Assembly: GCA_964607795.1 (NCBI GenBank)
Contig: CAZSLA010000003.1
Location: forward strand, 1-49,826
Length of the DNA stretch: 49,826 nt
Source of the DNA: DYGT01 sp964607795
GTDB lineage: Bacteria; Patescibacteriota; Microgenomatia; UBA8517
Reading direction: 5' to 3'
Shown: positions 1 to 7,828 of the stretch, one piece after another
How positions within the stretch are numbered: the stretch's first letter is position 1
How the letters are laid out: each line of letters opens with the position of its first letter
Notes under the pieces: generated by a model
Seen by the model: only the letters and a program-made list of their open reading frames with translations
What the model was told of the DNA's origin: nothing
The model's database searches: none
Position numbers and translations under genes: made by a program

Positions 1-283
1 CGATACCATACAGGATAATAATCGGAATCCGGGCAAACATGGTTGCCGGAAGCAAAAACCAAAAAAGCCCCACGCCAAGGGTAAAAAATGCTGGTAAAAC
101 CAAAACCAAAAGTGTGGCATTAAAGCCAAGACCATCCAAAGACCAGACAAAGCTTAAAACCGATAAAAGCGTCAAAAGCCCAATACCCAAGAAACGATAA
201 TCCGTACCTAAAAAACGGATACCCACAAACCCTAAAGAAAGTAGAATCGAAGACGCGATAAATTTTTGCCTTTTTGTAAGCAT
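1..283 (-). CDS. Integral membrane protein, N-terminal part (cut by window edge)
   Basis: The reading frame stays open from an ATG at 283 to the window edge, giving about 94 residues that begin MLTKRQKF. It is strongly hydrophobic, with three to four likely membrane segments (about residues 9-24, 31-47, 55-75 and 76-94). It starts 5 bases after the yebC stop, so it is probably the second gene of a yebC operon. I do not recognise the family, and the C-terminus lies outside the window. Confidence 0.65.
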   Translation of the reverse strand, partial: MLTKRQKFIASSILLSLGFVGIRFLGTDYRFLGIGLLTLLSVLSFVWSLDGLGFNATLLVLVLPAFFTLGVGLFWFLLPATMFARIPIIILYGI

Positions 284-288
284 TGGAA

Positions 289-1005
289 TTAAAAACTGGC
301 ATTAACAAACACTTTTTGGACGTCATCGTGGTCCTCAAGCGCTTCCAAAAGGTTAATCACTTTTTGCTCAGTGGCAGGATCCTGAATCTCCACCATGGTT
401 TTGGGGATCTGCACTAGTTCAGTTGTCTTGATTATAAAGCCCGCATTTTCGAGCTTAACTTTGGCATCATAAAGTTTGTTTGCAGCCACATACGCTTCGA
501 TTCCGTCATCCGTTTCTTTTAAATCTAAAAGATCAAAGTCCATGAGTGTAAGCATTTGCTCTTCCACCTGCTCCCCTTTTTGCAAAAGCAAAAGGCCCTG
601 TTTTTCAAAGTTAAAAGCAACTGACCCTGGACTTCCAAAACTGCCTCCCCTTTTTTCAAAAATATTTTTAATTTCAGCGCCGGTGCGGTTTCTGTTATCC
701 GTTGCCGCCTCGACCAATATTCCCACGCCCGCCGGCCCAAAGCCTTCATATTGTACTTCTTCCAATGCCCCACCCTCAGAACTTGCTTTTTGAATAGCGC
801 GTTCAATATTTTGCTTGGGCATGTTGGCTGCTTTTGCCGTATCTATAGCGATGCGAAGCTTGTAATTTGCCTCGGGATCTGCCCCACCCCCGGTCTTCAC
901 CGCCACAGCAATGGAGCTGACCAATTTGGAAAAGACTTTCCCTTTTACCTGGTCATTGGCTTCTTTTTGTCTTTTGATGGTCGACCACTTGCTGTGTCCG
1001 CTCAC
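289..1005 (-). CDS. yebC: YebC/PmpR family transcriptional regulator or translation factor
   Basis: The protein opens with SGHSKWSTIKRQK, the conserved N-terminus of the YebC/TACO1 family. It has the usual length (238 aa) and the family's central segments (GFGPAGVGILVEA, NRNRTGAEIKNIF). Family members bind DNA as regulators or help ribosomes through proline-rich stretches; the sequence alone does not decide which. I chose the GTG at 1005, because the longer frame to 1050 adds residues that are not family-like and because a perfect TATAAT box lies 6 bases upstream of this GTG. That position predicts a leaderless mRNA. A membrane protein gene follows 5 bases downstream. Confidence 0.93.
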   Translation of the reverse strand: MSGHSKWSTIKRQKEANDQVKGKVFSKLVSSIAVAVKTGGGADPEANYKLRIAIDTAKAANMPKQNIERAIQKASSEGGALEEVQYEGFGPAGVGILVEAATDNRNRTGAEIKNIFEKRGGSFGSPGSVAFNFEKQGLLLLQKGEQVEEQMLTLMDFDLLDLKETDDGIEAYVAANKLYDAKVKLENAGFIIKTTELVQIPKTMVEIQDPATEQKVINLLEALEDHDDVQKVFVNASF

Positions 1006-1011
1006 AGGGCT

Positions 1012-1017
1012 ATTATA
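1012..1017 (-). promoter_or_regulatory. -10 box of yebC, leaderless arrangement
   Basis: TATAAT on the minus strand, with 6 bases between it and the GTG start. Transcription would begin at about the start codon. No good -35 lies 16-18 bases upstream. Confidence 0.6.
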
Positions 1018-1043
1018 CACGCAAAATATCCGCAAAAACACTC

Positions 1044-1071
1044 TTGACAAACAAACTTACCATTTTATACT
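1044..1071 (+). promoter_or_regulatory. Promoter of the TPR gene
   Basis: TTGACA at 1044-1049, a 16-base spacer, and TATACT at 1066-1071. This near-consensus sigma-70 type promoter would start transcription about 8 bases before the ATG at 1087. Confidence 0.7.
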
Positions 1072-1086
1072 CATTAATGAATTAGA

Positions 1087-1695
1087 ATGAACTTTAGCCT
1101 CGCCCAAAAAGCAATTTCTGCTGCACTTGAGTGTGATTGGGAAAAGGCGCTTCAATACAACCTGGAACTCCTTCAAAGAAACCCTGATGACATCCAGGCA
1201 TTAAACCGCATAGCCAAAGCCCACTATGAGCTGGGAAATAAAAAAAAGGCCATCACTTATACAAAAAAGGTTTTAAAGCTGGATGCTCTAAACACTATTG
1301 CCCAAAAAAATCTTGAGCGTTTTCAAAAAGAATTAAACCGTAAGGATAACCAGGAAAAAAGCCACATTCATTCGCAAATTTTTTTGGAAGAACCCGGAAA
1401 AACGAAAATTGTTTCTTTGATCCACCTAACCGATGGTGACAAGCTTTTGAGACTAAACTGCGCTCAACAAGTAAATATCAGCTGCGGCGACCACAGAGTA
1501 AATGTAACTACCAATTCCGGGCAATACATAGGTAAATTTCCAGATGACCTGGCAAGTCGCATCATCAGGCTGAAAAAATCGGGCTATGATTATGAAGCCT
1601 TTATAAAGTCCGTGGATGAAGCCGAAGTAAGGATTTTTTTGCGTGAGACCAAAAGGCAAAATAGCGACAGCGGACCTTCATTTCCTCCAAGTTAA
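1087..1695 (+). CDS. TPR-repeat protein with unassigned C-terminal domain
   Basis: Residues about 1-85 contain two tetratricopeptide repeats (ALECDWEKALQYNLELLQRNP, then the AKAHYELGNKKKAITYTKKVLKLD type), a protein-protein interaction scaffold. Residues about 105-190 form a separate beta-rich domain (VNISCGDHRVNV, YIGKFPDDLASRIIRL) that I cannot name with confidence; it somewhat resembles small nucleic-acid binding beta barrels. There is no signal peptide, so it is probably cytoplasmic. It has its own promoter, divergent from yebC. It converges on the next gene with the two stop codons overlapping by 4 bases, so there is no room for a terminator between them. Confidence 0.75.
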   Translation: MNFSLAQKAISAALECDWEKALQYNLELLQRNPDDIQALNRIAKAHYELGNKKKAITYTKKVLKLDALNTIAQKNLERFQKELNRKDNQEKSHIHSQIFLEEPGKTKIVSLIHLTDGDKLLRLNCAQQVNISCGDHRVNVTTNSGQYIGKFPDDLASRIIRLKKSGYDYEAFIKSVDEAEVRIFLRETKRQNSDSGPSFPPS

Positions 1696-2633
1696 AAGCG
1701 CTCGACAAACTCTTCTCCGTAGACAAATTCAATATCTAAATTATTTTCGCTCCGTTTTTCTTTGATCGGGCAATCAAATACCAAAGCCATTTTTTTGGCC
1801 GTATAGCTTGCGCTCGCATCCGTGTAAATGGCACACAGAAAGCCGTCTATAAAATCCCCCTCCCTAATCACCACCGGACTTGTGCCCATGGTTTCCAAGA
1901 TCTTAACAAGCATGTTTGTCGTGCCAGAGCTATTTGCAACATTGGTGATCCCCAGGCGGGCATTTTCTTGGGAAACTACATCCACAAAAAACAATCTTTC
2001 GACCCTGTCTGTCAAGGCATTTGGCACAAAGCCATCGCTTCCGTCGGGCAATTTTTCCAGACTCAGAGAATTTGTCTCAGCTAAAGCAAGCGTTTGGCTG
2101 TTGCCCTTAGGCATGCCAAGCATAAAAAGCCAGATTTTCAGTTTGTCTTTGAATTTGATATTGGTATCTGAGGTTAAAAATATAGCTTGCAGGCGTGACC
2201 ACAGCGCTCCATCATAGTCTTTGATTGTCTCTGAGGCCCAGGCGTCCACAGGCACAAAAAACGTTTTTGTCAGGCTCCGGCTTAAAAGATAGCCACCCAC
2301 TTTTTCCTGCTTCCCAAGCTGCCACACGCTTCCCAGTCTCCAACTGCCAAGCTTGTTGGCTACTTGCATTTGCGTATTTTCGGGAATAAACACATTGGTC
2401 GCCGAATCCGTCACCGGATTTAAAATACTTATCACCACCCCGTCTGAAACCGGGTAAGCAAAGCTGAACTGGTATTTATCACCCCAAAGCGAAGGCAAAA
2501 AAATGAGTTTTATAACTAAGACTAAAAACGTAACCAGAAAGCTAGGGATTAAGATGCACAATAACAGCTTGCGTAAATTAATCCCCCTGACTTTTTGGTT
2601 ACGACGCAATCTTAGGGGTGATCTTTTGGGCAT
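1692..2633 (-). CDS. Membrane-anchored LytR_C-like envelope protein
   Basis: One membrane segment near residues 24-46 follows a very basic N-terminus, with the rest outside the cell. The C-terminal about 100 residues (ARLGITNVANSSGTTNMLVK..., then a DCPI segment and a final IEFVYGEEF) match the LytR_C fold found attached to LCP cell-wall ligases, but no LCP catalytic domain is present. The role is probably in envelope assembly or interaction, not catalysis. I prefer the ATG at 2633; a GTG four codons earlier (2645) is also possible. It lies downstream of the pseudouridine synthase gene with 26-38 bases between. Confidence 0.7.
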   Translation of the reverse strand: MPKRSPLRLRRNQKVRGINLRKLLLCILIPSFLVTFLVLVIKLIFLPSLWGDKYQFSFAYPVSDGVVISILNPVTDSATNVFIPENTQMQVANKLGSWRLGSVWQLGKQEKVGGYLLSRSLTKTFFVPVDAWASETIKDYDGALWSRLQAIFLTSDTNIKFKDKLKIWLFMLGMPKGNSQTLALAETNSLSLEKLPDGSDGFVPNALTDRVERLFFVDVVSQENARLGITNVANSSGTTNMLVKILETMGTSPVVIREGDFIDGFLCAIYTDASASYTAKKMALVFDCPIKEKRSENNLDIEFVYGEEFVERF

Positions 2634-2671
2634 GCGAAACCCCACATAAGGGTCTCTCTTAGCCTATATAG

Positions 2672-3379
2672 TTAAGAATTTTTTTTCAAGAGTGAAGTGG
2701 CCTGTGTTAAGTCCTGTGGCAAATCTGATTGAGCTACAATCCGCTTACCAGTGGCCGGGTGGTCAAAGCCGATTTCTGCGGCATGTAGAAAAAGCCTGGG
2801 ACACCAAAGTCTATCGTTTCTTGCAGTTTTTCTGCCGGCATAAAAGGCATCACTCACAATCGGGTTTCCCAGATGCTTCAAATGAATCCTTATCTGGTGG
2901 GTGCGGCCGGTTTTGGGCGTGAGCTCAAGAAGAGTGAATATTTCCTTAGCCTTTTGATAAACTTGCAAAGCTTTGTACTGTGTAGTTGCCTCGCGGCCAC
3001 CTGCCAAAACTCCAAAGCGCTCCCGATTCCAAGGCAGTCTCCCCACGGGTGCTTCAATTATTCCCTCTTTGGGTTCCACAAGCCCGTGCACCAAAGCCAA
3101 ATAGTTTTTTTTAACTTGCCTGGTTTTAAATAATGCCTGAAGTTTGGAAAAAATATCTTGTTGTTTGGCAACGATAATAAGCCCACTGGTTCCTTTGTCG
3201 AGCCTGTGAACGATACCTGATCTGGTTTTGAAATCAGCGGCTAAAGGATAGTTTAATTTCCCAAGCCAACCCTGAAGCGTCTGCTCCCTGCGGGTGGAGC
3301 TTGCATTGGTGGTGATCATACCGCTTGGTTTATTCACAACCATTAAATAATCGTCTTGTAAAACTATTTGCGGAGTCAT
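2672..3379 (-). CDS. rluD: RluA/RluD-family 23S rRNA pseudouridine synthase
   Basis: Converts specific uridines to pseudouridine in large-subunit rRNA. The catalytic aspartate sits in the diagnostic HRLDKGTSGL motif. The KPSGM segment near the N-terminus and the GRTHQIRIHL segment near the C-terminus are also present. The N-terminal S4 RNA-binding domain seen in many RluD proteins is missing, so specificity is uncertain between RluA, RluC and RluD types. I chose the ATG at 3379 (MTPQIVL), which leaves a 7-base gap after the upstream traR-like stop. The ATG at 3412 would overlap that gene by 26 bases. Confidence 0.88.
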   Translation of the reverse strand: MTPQIVLQDDYLMVVNKPSGMITTNASSTRREQTLQGWLGKLNYPLAADFKTRSGIVHRLDKGTSGLIIVAKQQDIFSKLQALFKTRQVKKNYLALVHGLVEPKEGIIEAPVGRLPWNRERFGVLAGGREATTQYKALQVYQKAKEIFTLLELTPKTGRTHQIRIHLKHLGNPIVSDAFYAGRKTARNDRLWCPRLFLHAAEIGFDHPATGKRIVAQSDLPQDLTQATSLLKKNS

Positions 3380-3386
3380 TGAAAGC

Positions 3387-3803
3387 TCACTTATTTTCTT
3401 TTTTGGCTTCACATTTAATGCAGAGGGTGGCTTCCGGGTAAATCGTCAGACGTTCGGTATCGATCATGGCTCCGCATTCCTCACAAATGCCATACTGGCC
3501 GATTTTAACCCTTGCCATGGCACGCCTGATTTGGATGATTTTGCGGTCAATCTGCTCGCGAATAGCGGAGATGCGCGCGTGACCATCTTGCTCCTCAGCA
3601 TCTGCATCTGGTGACGCATTATCATTTATGCGGTCGATATTAGCAAAAGGGTCATCTTGGCCAAGGTCTTTTTTACGCTTTTCCAGATGCTTTAGTTGGA
3701 GGGCCAAAAACTCTCCCACGGGGCGCAAAAGCCTCACGGGATAAGTGACCGGCGTTGCCATCGCCTTGAGAGTCTTTTTTGTTTTATTTTCTTTATTTAC
3801 CAT
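3387..3803 (-). CDS. TraR/DksA-type zinc-finger protein
   Basis: A 138-aa protein with a basic, helical N-terminal half and a C-terminal four-cysteine zinc finger (CEECG, then CIKC 21-24 residues later), as in TraR/DksA/YteA proteins. These bind RNA polymerase through the secondary channel. The acidic coiled-coil tip residues (an aspartate-rich DASPDADAEEQD stretch) are in the expected place ahead of the finger. It sits 2 bases after the upstream membrane gene and just before the pseudouridine synthase, so it is probably co-transcribed. A TATAAT at about 3819-3824, inside the end of the upstream gene, could give an additional promoter. Confidence 0.85.
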   Translation of the reverse strand: MVNKENKTKKTLKAMATPVTYPVRLLRPVGEFLALQLKHLEKRKKDLGQDDPFANIDRINDNASPDADAEEQDGHARISAIREQIDRKIIQIRRAMARVKIGQYGICEECGAMIDTERLTIYPEATLCIKCEAKKENK

Positions 3804-3805
3804 CC

Positions 3806-4444
3806 TTAATTTCCGGCTAAATTATAGATGCTATAAAAACACAAAAAAGCAACAGCAAACGAACCAACAGCATCAATTCTACCGGCTAAGGATAACATAC
3901 TAGGCATGAAAAGCGCAAACGCACTTCGAAGCAAAAAATACGCCCCCAGGGTCAATAGTGAGGCTAGCCCAACCCTACCCGAGCGATACCAGCTGAATTT
4001 CTTATAATTTGCCTTCAAAATAAAATAAAAAATAAAAGCAAGAAAAAACAAAAGAACTGAAAGTGGCCACAAGCCAGTATGATTGACTAGACCCATTGAC
4101 AGGCCCGTAATCGCGGCAAGCAAAAATAAAGCTGGAGTTTGGGATTCTATCAAATCGATAAGGCGCATCTTCATGGACTTTAAGACAATTAAGCTTGCCA
4201 AAAACACGCCCAGAAGCGCTCCCCAGAACCAAAGCCCGCGGGGTATAAAGACAGCCGAAGTAATTAAAGCAGGAGCTATAAAATAATAAACGCCCAGGGC
4301 CAGAAAATAGCTAAGGAATAAAAATAAAAATCCCATGCGTAGGATCTTTTCATGTTCATAATCATCTTTCAATTGCCGCCAGGTAATAAAAAGATACAAA
4401 AAAGACCCCAGAATATTTAAAAAAACTAAAAGTAAAGTTGACAT
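3806..4444 (-). CDS. Multi-pass membrane protein, unknown
   Basis: About 212 residues with six to seven hydrophobic segments and short loops; the N-terminus has no cleavable signal. No catalytic motif is recognised. A TATACT box lies 13 bases before its ATG, so the leader would be short. It is the first gene of a probable membrane protein, DksA-like, RluD, LytR_C series on this strand. Confidence 0.65.
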   Translation of the reverse strand: MSTLLLVFLNILGSFLYLFITWRQLKDDYEHEKILRMGFLFLFLSYFLALGVYYFIAPALITSAVFIPRGLWFWGALLGVFLASLIVLKSMKMRLIDLIESQTPALFLLAAITGLSMGLVNHTGLWPLSVLLFFLAFIFYFILKANYKKFSWYRSGRVGLASLLTLGAYFLLRSAFALFMPSMLSLAGRIDAVGSFAVAFLCFYSIYNLAGN

Positions 4445-4483
4445 GGAAGCTTCTATAAGTATATCATACCCATACTGCCCGAT

Positions 4484-4942
4484 ATGTTAGAAACACCCCA
4501 CGTCATCGTAGGTGCTGCCATAGCAAGCAAGATCCCCAACCCTTTAATCTCCCTCCCACTTGCACTGGGGAGCCATTTTGTATTAGATAAAATCCCCCAC
4601 TGGAACCCGCACTTAAATACAGAGACACAAAAATACGGCAAAGTTACGAAAAAATCGACTATACTAGTAATCATAGACGTGGGGATTGCGCTTGCTTCCG
4701 GGCTCACAATTGCATCTTCCCTGCCAAGCATAAACCAGACCGTAATTGTATTGTTAGGGGGCTTTTTTGCCGTGCTTCCGGACATTGTAGAAGGGCCGTA
4801 TTTTTTTCTTAATTACAAAACCGATGCTATAAAAAAATGGATCAGTTTTCAAAAAAGCATTCAAACAGACACCACCCCCATCCTGGGCATCTTGACTCAG
4901 CTGTTGACTATTTTGGCAACAGTTTTGTGGCTTGTATTTTAA
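4484..4942 (+). CDS. Membrane protein resembling YdjM/DUF457 metal-dependent hydrolases
   Basis: A small (152 aa) protein with three to four membrane segments. The pattern of an early H (TPHVIVG), then GSHFVLDKIPHW, then a LPDIVEG segment recalls the metal-binding H/D pattern of YdjM-like membrane hydrolases. The assignment is by pattern only, and the protein is shorter than most members. Its stop codon overlaps the efp stop by 4 bases in convergent orientation. Confidence 0.5.
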   Translation: MLETPHVIVGAAIASKIPNPLISLPLALGSHFVLDKIPHWNPHLNTETQKYGKVTKKSTILVIIDVGIALASGLTIASSLPSINQTVIVLLGGFFAVLPDIVEGPYFFLNYKTDAIKKWISFQKSIQTDTTPILGILTQLLTILATVLWLVF

Positions 4943-5505
4943 GCCTGGGCTACGCGCTCGACGTATTCCCCGGTTCTTGTATCCACCCTTATTTTATCCC
5001 CGGCCTTGATAAACAAAGGTACGCGCACAGTTATGCCATTTTCCAAGGTGGCGGGCTTATAAATATTGGTGGCGCTATTGCCCTTGACCCCAGGGGCGGT
5101 TTCTAAAACGCTCAGGGTAACTTTGGGTGGAATTTCTATTGATAAGGGTATATCTTCCCAAAACAAAATATTGGTGTTTTCGCCTTCTTTGACATAGACG
5201 ATATCCTCACCCAGGATCCCAAGGGGAATTTCCACCTGCTCATAAGTCTGGGGATCCAGCAAAAAAGCGTTTTCCGCGTCCGTATATAAAAACTGAAGCG
5301 GTTTTTTGACAGTTGAAATTTCTTCAAATTTAGCCGTGGATTGGAAAGTCTTTTCCATGCTGGTGCCCGTATGCAAGTCTTTGACCGAAACACGAACCGT
5401 TCCCCCACCCCGAGCTATTTTGTGGTGGGAATATTTCAAAACTTTATAAGGCGTCTTGTCGAGCAAAAAAGTGCGCCCGGCTTTAAGGTCCGTGGCAAGT
5501 ATCAT
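4939..5505 (-). CDS. efp: Translation elongation factor P
   Basis: EF-P binds between the P and E sites and rescues ribosomes stalled at consecutive prolines. The three-domain layout and 188-aa length are normal, and the C-terminal RVDTRTGEYVERV signature is present. The tip of domain I reads KIARGGGTV, which places an arginine (Arg32) where E. coli has the modified lysine 34. It is therefore the arginine type, either rhamnosylated by EarP elsewhere or unmodified; no modifying enzyme is in this window. A TACAAT box 8 bases before the ATG suggests an almost leaderless mRNA. Confidence 0.95.
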   Translation of the reverse strand: MILATDLKAGRTFLLDKTPYKVLKYSHHKIARGGGTVRVSVKDLHTGTSMEKTFQSTAKFEEISTVKKPLQFLYTDAENAFLLDPQTYEQVEIPLGILGEDIVYVKEGENTNILFWEDIPLSIEIPPKVTLSVLETAPGVKGNSATNIYKPATLENGITVRVPLFIKAGDKIRVDTRTGEYVERVAQA

Positions 5506-5513
5506 GACTAGAT

Positions 5514-5542
5514 ATTGTAGCGGATCCGCCCAATCCCGTAAA
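5514..5542 (-). promoter_or_regulatory. Promoter of efp
   Basis: TTTACG (minus strand, 5537-5542), a 17-base spacer and TACAAT (5514-5519), with the ATG 8 bases further on. Confidence 0.6.
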
Positions 5543-5578
5543 GCAGTTTTTGCAAAAATTTGCTAAAATACACATAGG

Positions 5579-5663
5579 GCCGAGGTGCTGGAATGGTAGA
5601 CAGGCTAGTCTCAAAAACTAGTGATGTTAACGCATCGTGAGGGTTCGAATCCCTCCCTCGGCA
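5579..5663 (+). tRNA. tRNA-Leu (anticodon CAA)
   Basis: A complete class II cloverleaf. The acceptor stem GCCGAGG pairs with CCTCGGC at 5656-5662, with discriminator A at 5663. The D arm contains the usual GGAATGGTAGAC. The anticodon stem CTAGT/ACTAG encloses the loop CTCAAAA, giving anticodon CAA, which reads UUG. The long variable arm GATG...CATC and the T arm with GGTTCGAATCC are present. The 3' CCA is not encoded. A TAAAAT box at 5564-5569 lies just upstream. Confidence 0.96.
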
Positions 5664-5703
5664 CAGAAAAGAAGCCCATCTGGACCAGGGACCAGCCTCG
5701 CGT

Positions 5704-5756
5704 GGCCGCGGGGCAGGGAAAGCCATCTTGGCTATGCCACCGGCCCTTTGTTTTTT
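5704..5756 (+). terminator. Intrinsic terminator after tRNA-Leu
   Basis: A long, bulged hairpin: GGCC 5704-5707 with GGCC 5742-5745, GGGGCA 5710-5715 with TGCC plus CC, and an inner AGCCA/TGGCT (5721-5725 and 5729-5733). It is followed by six T residues at 5751-5756. It lies between tRNA-Leu and the convergent dnaB end. Confidence 0.65.
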
Positions 5757-5770
5757 CCTCAAACTTTTCA

Positions 5771-7105
5771 TCAGCCGCGCTTGCTTTCTGTGCCATAGAA
5801 GCTTACGCGATCGCCTTTGAAATGAAACTTCACCTGGCCCAAGGGACCGTTTCTATGCTTGGCAACGTCCAAAAAAATATTTGCAATGTCTTCCTCATCC
5901 TCGCGCCACAAAAACATAACCACGTCCGCGTCTTGCTCTATTGAACCAGACTCGCGCAAATCCGCAAGCTGCGGCCTTTTTCTTTCGCGCTGCTCGACAG
6001 CCCGCGAAAGCTGCGACAAAGCAAGCACCGGAACTTTCAACTCCCTGGCCAGATTTTTTAGGCCCTGGGAAATTTCCGCCACCTCCTGGACGCGATTTTC
6101 CAGATTTCTGCTTTTTGCAAGCTGCAGATAATCCACAATCAAAAGATCTATGCCTGCATCCACCTGCAAACGCCTGGATTTGGTGCGCATTTCCAAAATG
6201 GAAAGCGCTGGCGTGTCGTCAATATATAGCGGGGCCTCGGCTAAAATTCCCATAGCTTCAGACAAACGCGTGAATTCGTCACTGTCGAGCTTTGCCGTTT
6301 TCATTTTCCAGGCGTCGATATCTGCCTGAGCCACCAGGAGCCTGTCCACAAGCTCCTCTTTACTCATTTCTAAAGAAAAAATCCCCACCGGACGTTTATG
6401 AATAACTGCTACATTTCGGGCAATGTTTAGAGCCAAAGTGGTTTTACCCACGCCCGGGCGGGCAGCCAGAATGAGTAAATTGGAGCGCTGGAGCCCGGCC
6501 AGAGTATTATCCAAATCTTTAAAACCGGTCGGAACCCCGCGCATACCGTCGCCGGTTTTGTGCAGCTCGTCGAGCCTGTCAAATGACTCGGACAAAGTAG
6601 CCCTCACCGGCGTAAAGCCTTTATCAAGGTGCTTTTGGGTCAAAGAAAAAACTTCGGACTCAGCCTGGTCCATCAGCTCTTCCGCGCCCTCTCCCTCGTC
6701 AAAACTCATGTCAAAAAGCTTGGAAGCCACGGCCATCAGATTTCTTTTTGTAGCCTGGTCACGGACGATCTTTCCGTAATGCTCTACATGCGCGGCGGTA
6801 GGAACTTTATTCACAAGCCCAGCCAAAAAACTCGAGCCGCCCACACTTTTAAGACTGCGCTTTTGTTTTAAGCGCTCGGAGACGGTCAGAACGTCAATGG
6901 GCACTCTTTGCTCAAATAAATCAAGCATGCAGGCATAAACGAGCTGGTGCTTTTCGTGGTAAAAATGATCGGCCATGAGAAACTCAGCCACGGTAATAAT
7001 GGCATCTTTGTCCAATAAAAGCGCGCCCAGCACAGACTCCTCTGCTTCGGTTGAATGAGGTGGCACACGTACCTTAGTTGTTTGGGCTTTTTGATTATCA
7101 GCCAT
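5771..7105 (-). CDS. dnaB: Replicative DNA helicase DnaB
   Basis: Unwinds DNA ahead of the replication fork as a hexamer. The N-terminal primase-interacting domain (about 15-115) begins with the family pattern of PHSTEAEESVLGALLLD. The RecA-like domain carries Walker A (ARPGVGKTT) and Walker B (LLIVDYLQL). DnaB motif 4 (LRESGSIEQDADVV) is also present. Length (444 aa) is standard and there is no intein. The start codon directly abuts the stop of the upstream metallo-hydrolase gene, so the two are one transcription unit. Confidence 0.97.
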   Translation of the reverse strand: MADNQKAQTTKVRVPPHSTEAEESVLGALLLDKDAIITVAEFLMADHFYHEKHQLVYACMLDLFEQRVPIDVLTVSERLKQKRSLKSVGGSSFLAGLVNKVPTAAHVEHYGKIVRDQATKRNLMAVASKLFDMSFDEGEGAEELMDQAESEVFSLTQKHLDKGFTPVRATLSESFDRLDELHKTGDGMRGVPTGFKDLDNTLAGLQRSNLLILAARPGVGKTTLALNIARNVAVIHKRPVGIFSLEMSKEELVDRLLVAQADIDAWKMKTAKLDSDEFTRLSEAMGILAEAPLYIDDTPALSILEMRTKSRRLQVDAGIDLLIVDYLQLAKSRNLENRVQEVAEISQGLKNLARELKVPVLALSQLSRAVEQRERKRPQLADLRESGSIEQDADVVMFLWREDEEDIANIFLDVAKHRNGPLGQVKFHFKGDRVSFYGTESKRG

Positions 7106-7753
7106 TTACTTAAGATCAAAGATGACAATCATCTTATCTTCTTCAGGGAGACTGCCGGGGCGGATTGTCAGCTTATTTTCGTGGATGTGTTTGATACCCA
7201 GAGCAGTTACAAAAGCCTCTACCCCTTCCAAAGCAGAAAAAGTATCTGCCATGCCTGACAATTTATAATGCATGGGGATAATAACTTTCGGGTCGATATC
7301 ACGTACAACTGCTTCGGCATCTTTTGGCCCGATGGTATACTCCCCGCCAACCGGCACCATTAAAACATCCACCTCTCCGATGGCATCAATCTGGTCTTTG
7401 GGTAAAGCGTGGCCCAAGTCCCCGAGGTGGCAGAGACGTAGATCCTCCGCTTCAATTAAATAAATCACATTTTTGCCTCGTTTTTGTCCTTGTTCGCTAT
7501 CGTGGAAAGAGGAAATGCCGATGATCGAGATACCTTCAATCTCATATTCTCCCGGCCCGGAAATTACTTTCTTAACCTCCCCTACCCCGCTGACATAATT
7601 ATGATCATTGTGATCATGGGACACGGTGACGATCTCTGCTTTAACTTTGGGAAACTTAAGCCCCACCATTTTTGGATCAAAAGGATCGGTCACAAGTGCC
7701 ACTTTTTTAGTCGTGATCCGAAACGAAGAATGACCTAAATATGTGATATCCAT
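7106..7753 (-). CDS. UlaG-like metallo-beta-lactamase fold hydrolase
   Basis: A 215-aa protein with the zinc-binding HDHNDH motif near residue 48 and further ligands at GDLGH and PMHY, in the order of the MBL fold. The overall pattern (MDITYLGHSSF at the start, GPGEYEIEG in the middle) matches the UlaG / L-ascorbate-6-phosphate lactonase-like group. No ascorbate pathway genes are nearby, so the substrate is unknown. It is co-transcribed with dnaB. Its promoter overlaps that of the divergent secreted-protein gene. Confidence 0.82.
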   Translation of the reverse strand: MDITYLGHSSFRITTKKVALVTDPFDPKMVGLKFPKVKAEIVTVSHDHNDHNYVSGVGEVKKVISGPGEYEIEGISIIGISSFHDSEQGQKRGKNVIYLIEAEDLRLCHLGDLGHALPKDQIDAIGEVDVLMVPVGGEYTIGPKDAEAVVRDIDPKVIIPMHYKLSGMADTFSALEGVEAFVTALGIKHIHENKLTIRPGSLPEEDKMIVIFDLK

Positions 7754-7765
7754 AAGCTCATGGCC

Positions 7766-7816
7766 ATGGTAGCAAACTTAAGCTTCCTTGACAAGTTCGA
7801 ATTAATTACATAAAGT
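7766..7816. promoter_or_regulatory. Divergent promoters sharing one -35 region
   Basis: Plus strand: TTGACA at 7788-7793, a 17-base spacer and TAAAGT at 7811-7816, serving the gene at 7829. Minus strand: TTGTCA at 7789-7794, a 17-base spacer and TACCAT at 7766-7771, serving the metallo-hydrolase/dnaB operon. The two -35 boxes lie on the same palindromic CTTGACAAG. Confidence 0.6.
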
Positions 7817-7828
7817 ACCAAGCGAGGG

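Noticed and set aside
1044..1050. TTGTCA on the minus strand as the yebC -35
   Set aside because: It lies 27 bases from the TATAAT box, too far for a sigma-70 type promoter.
5508..5771. Open frames across tRNA-Leu on the minus strand
   Set aside because: They are the usual ghost peptides (GREGFEPSR-like) from the antisense of a tRNA; a terminator also fills this space.
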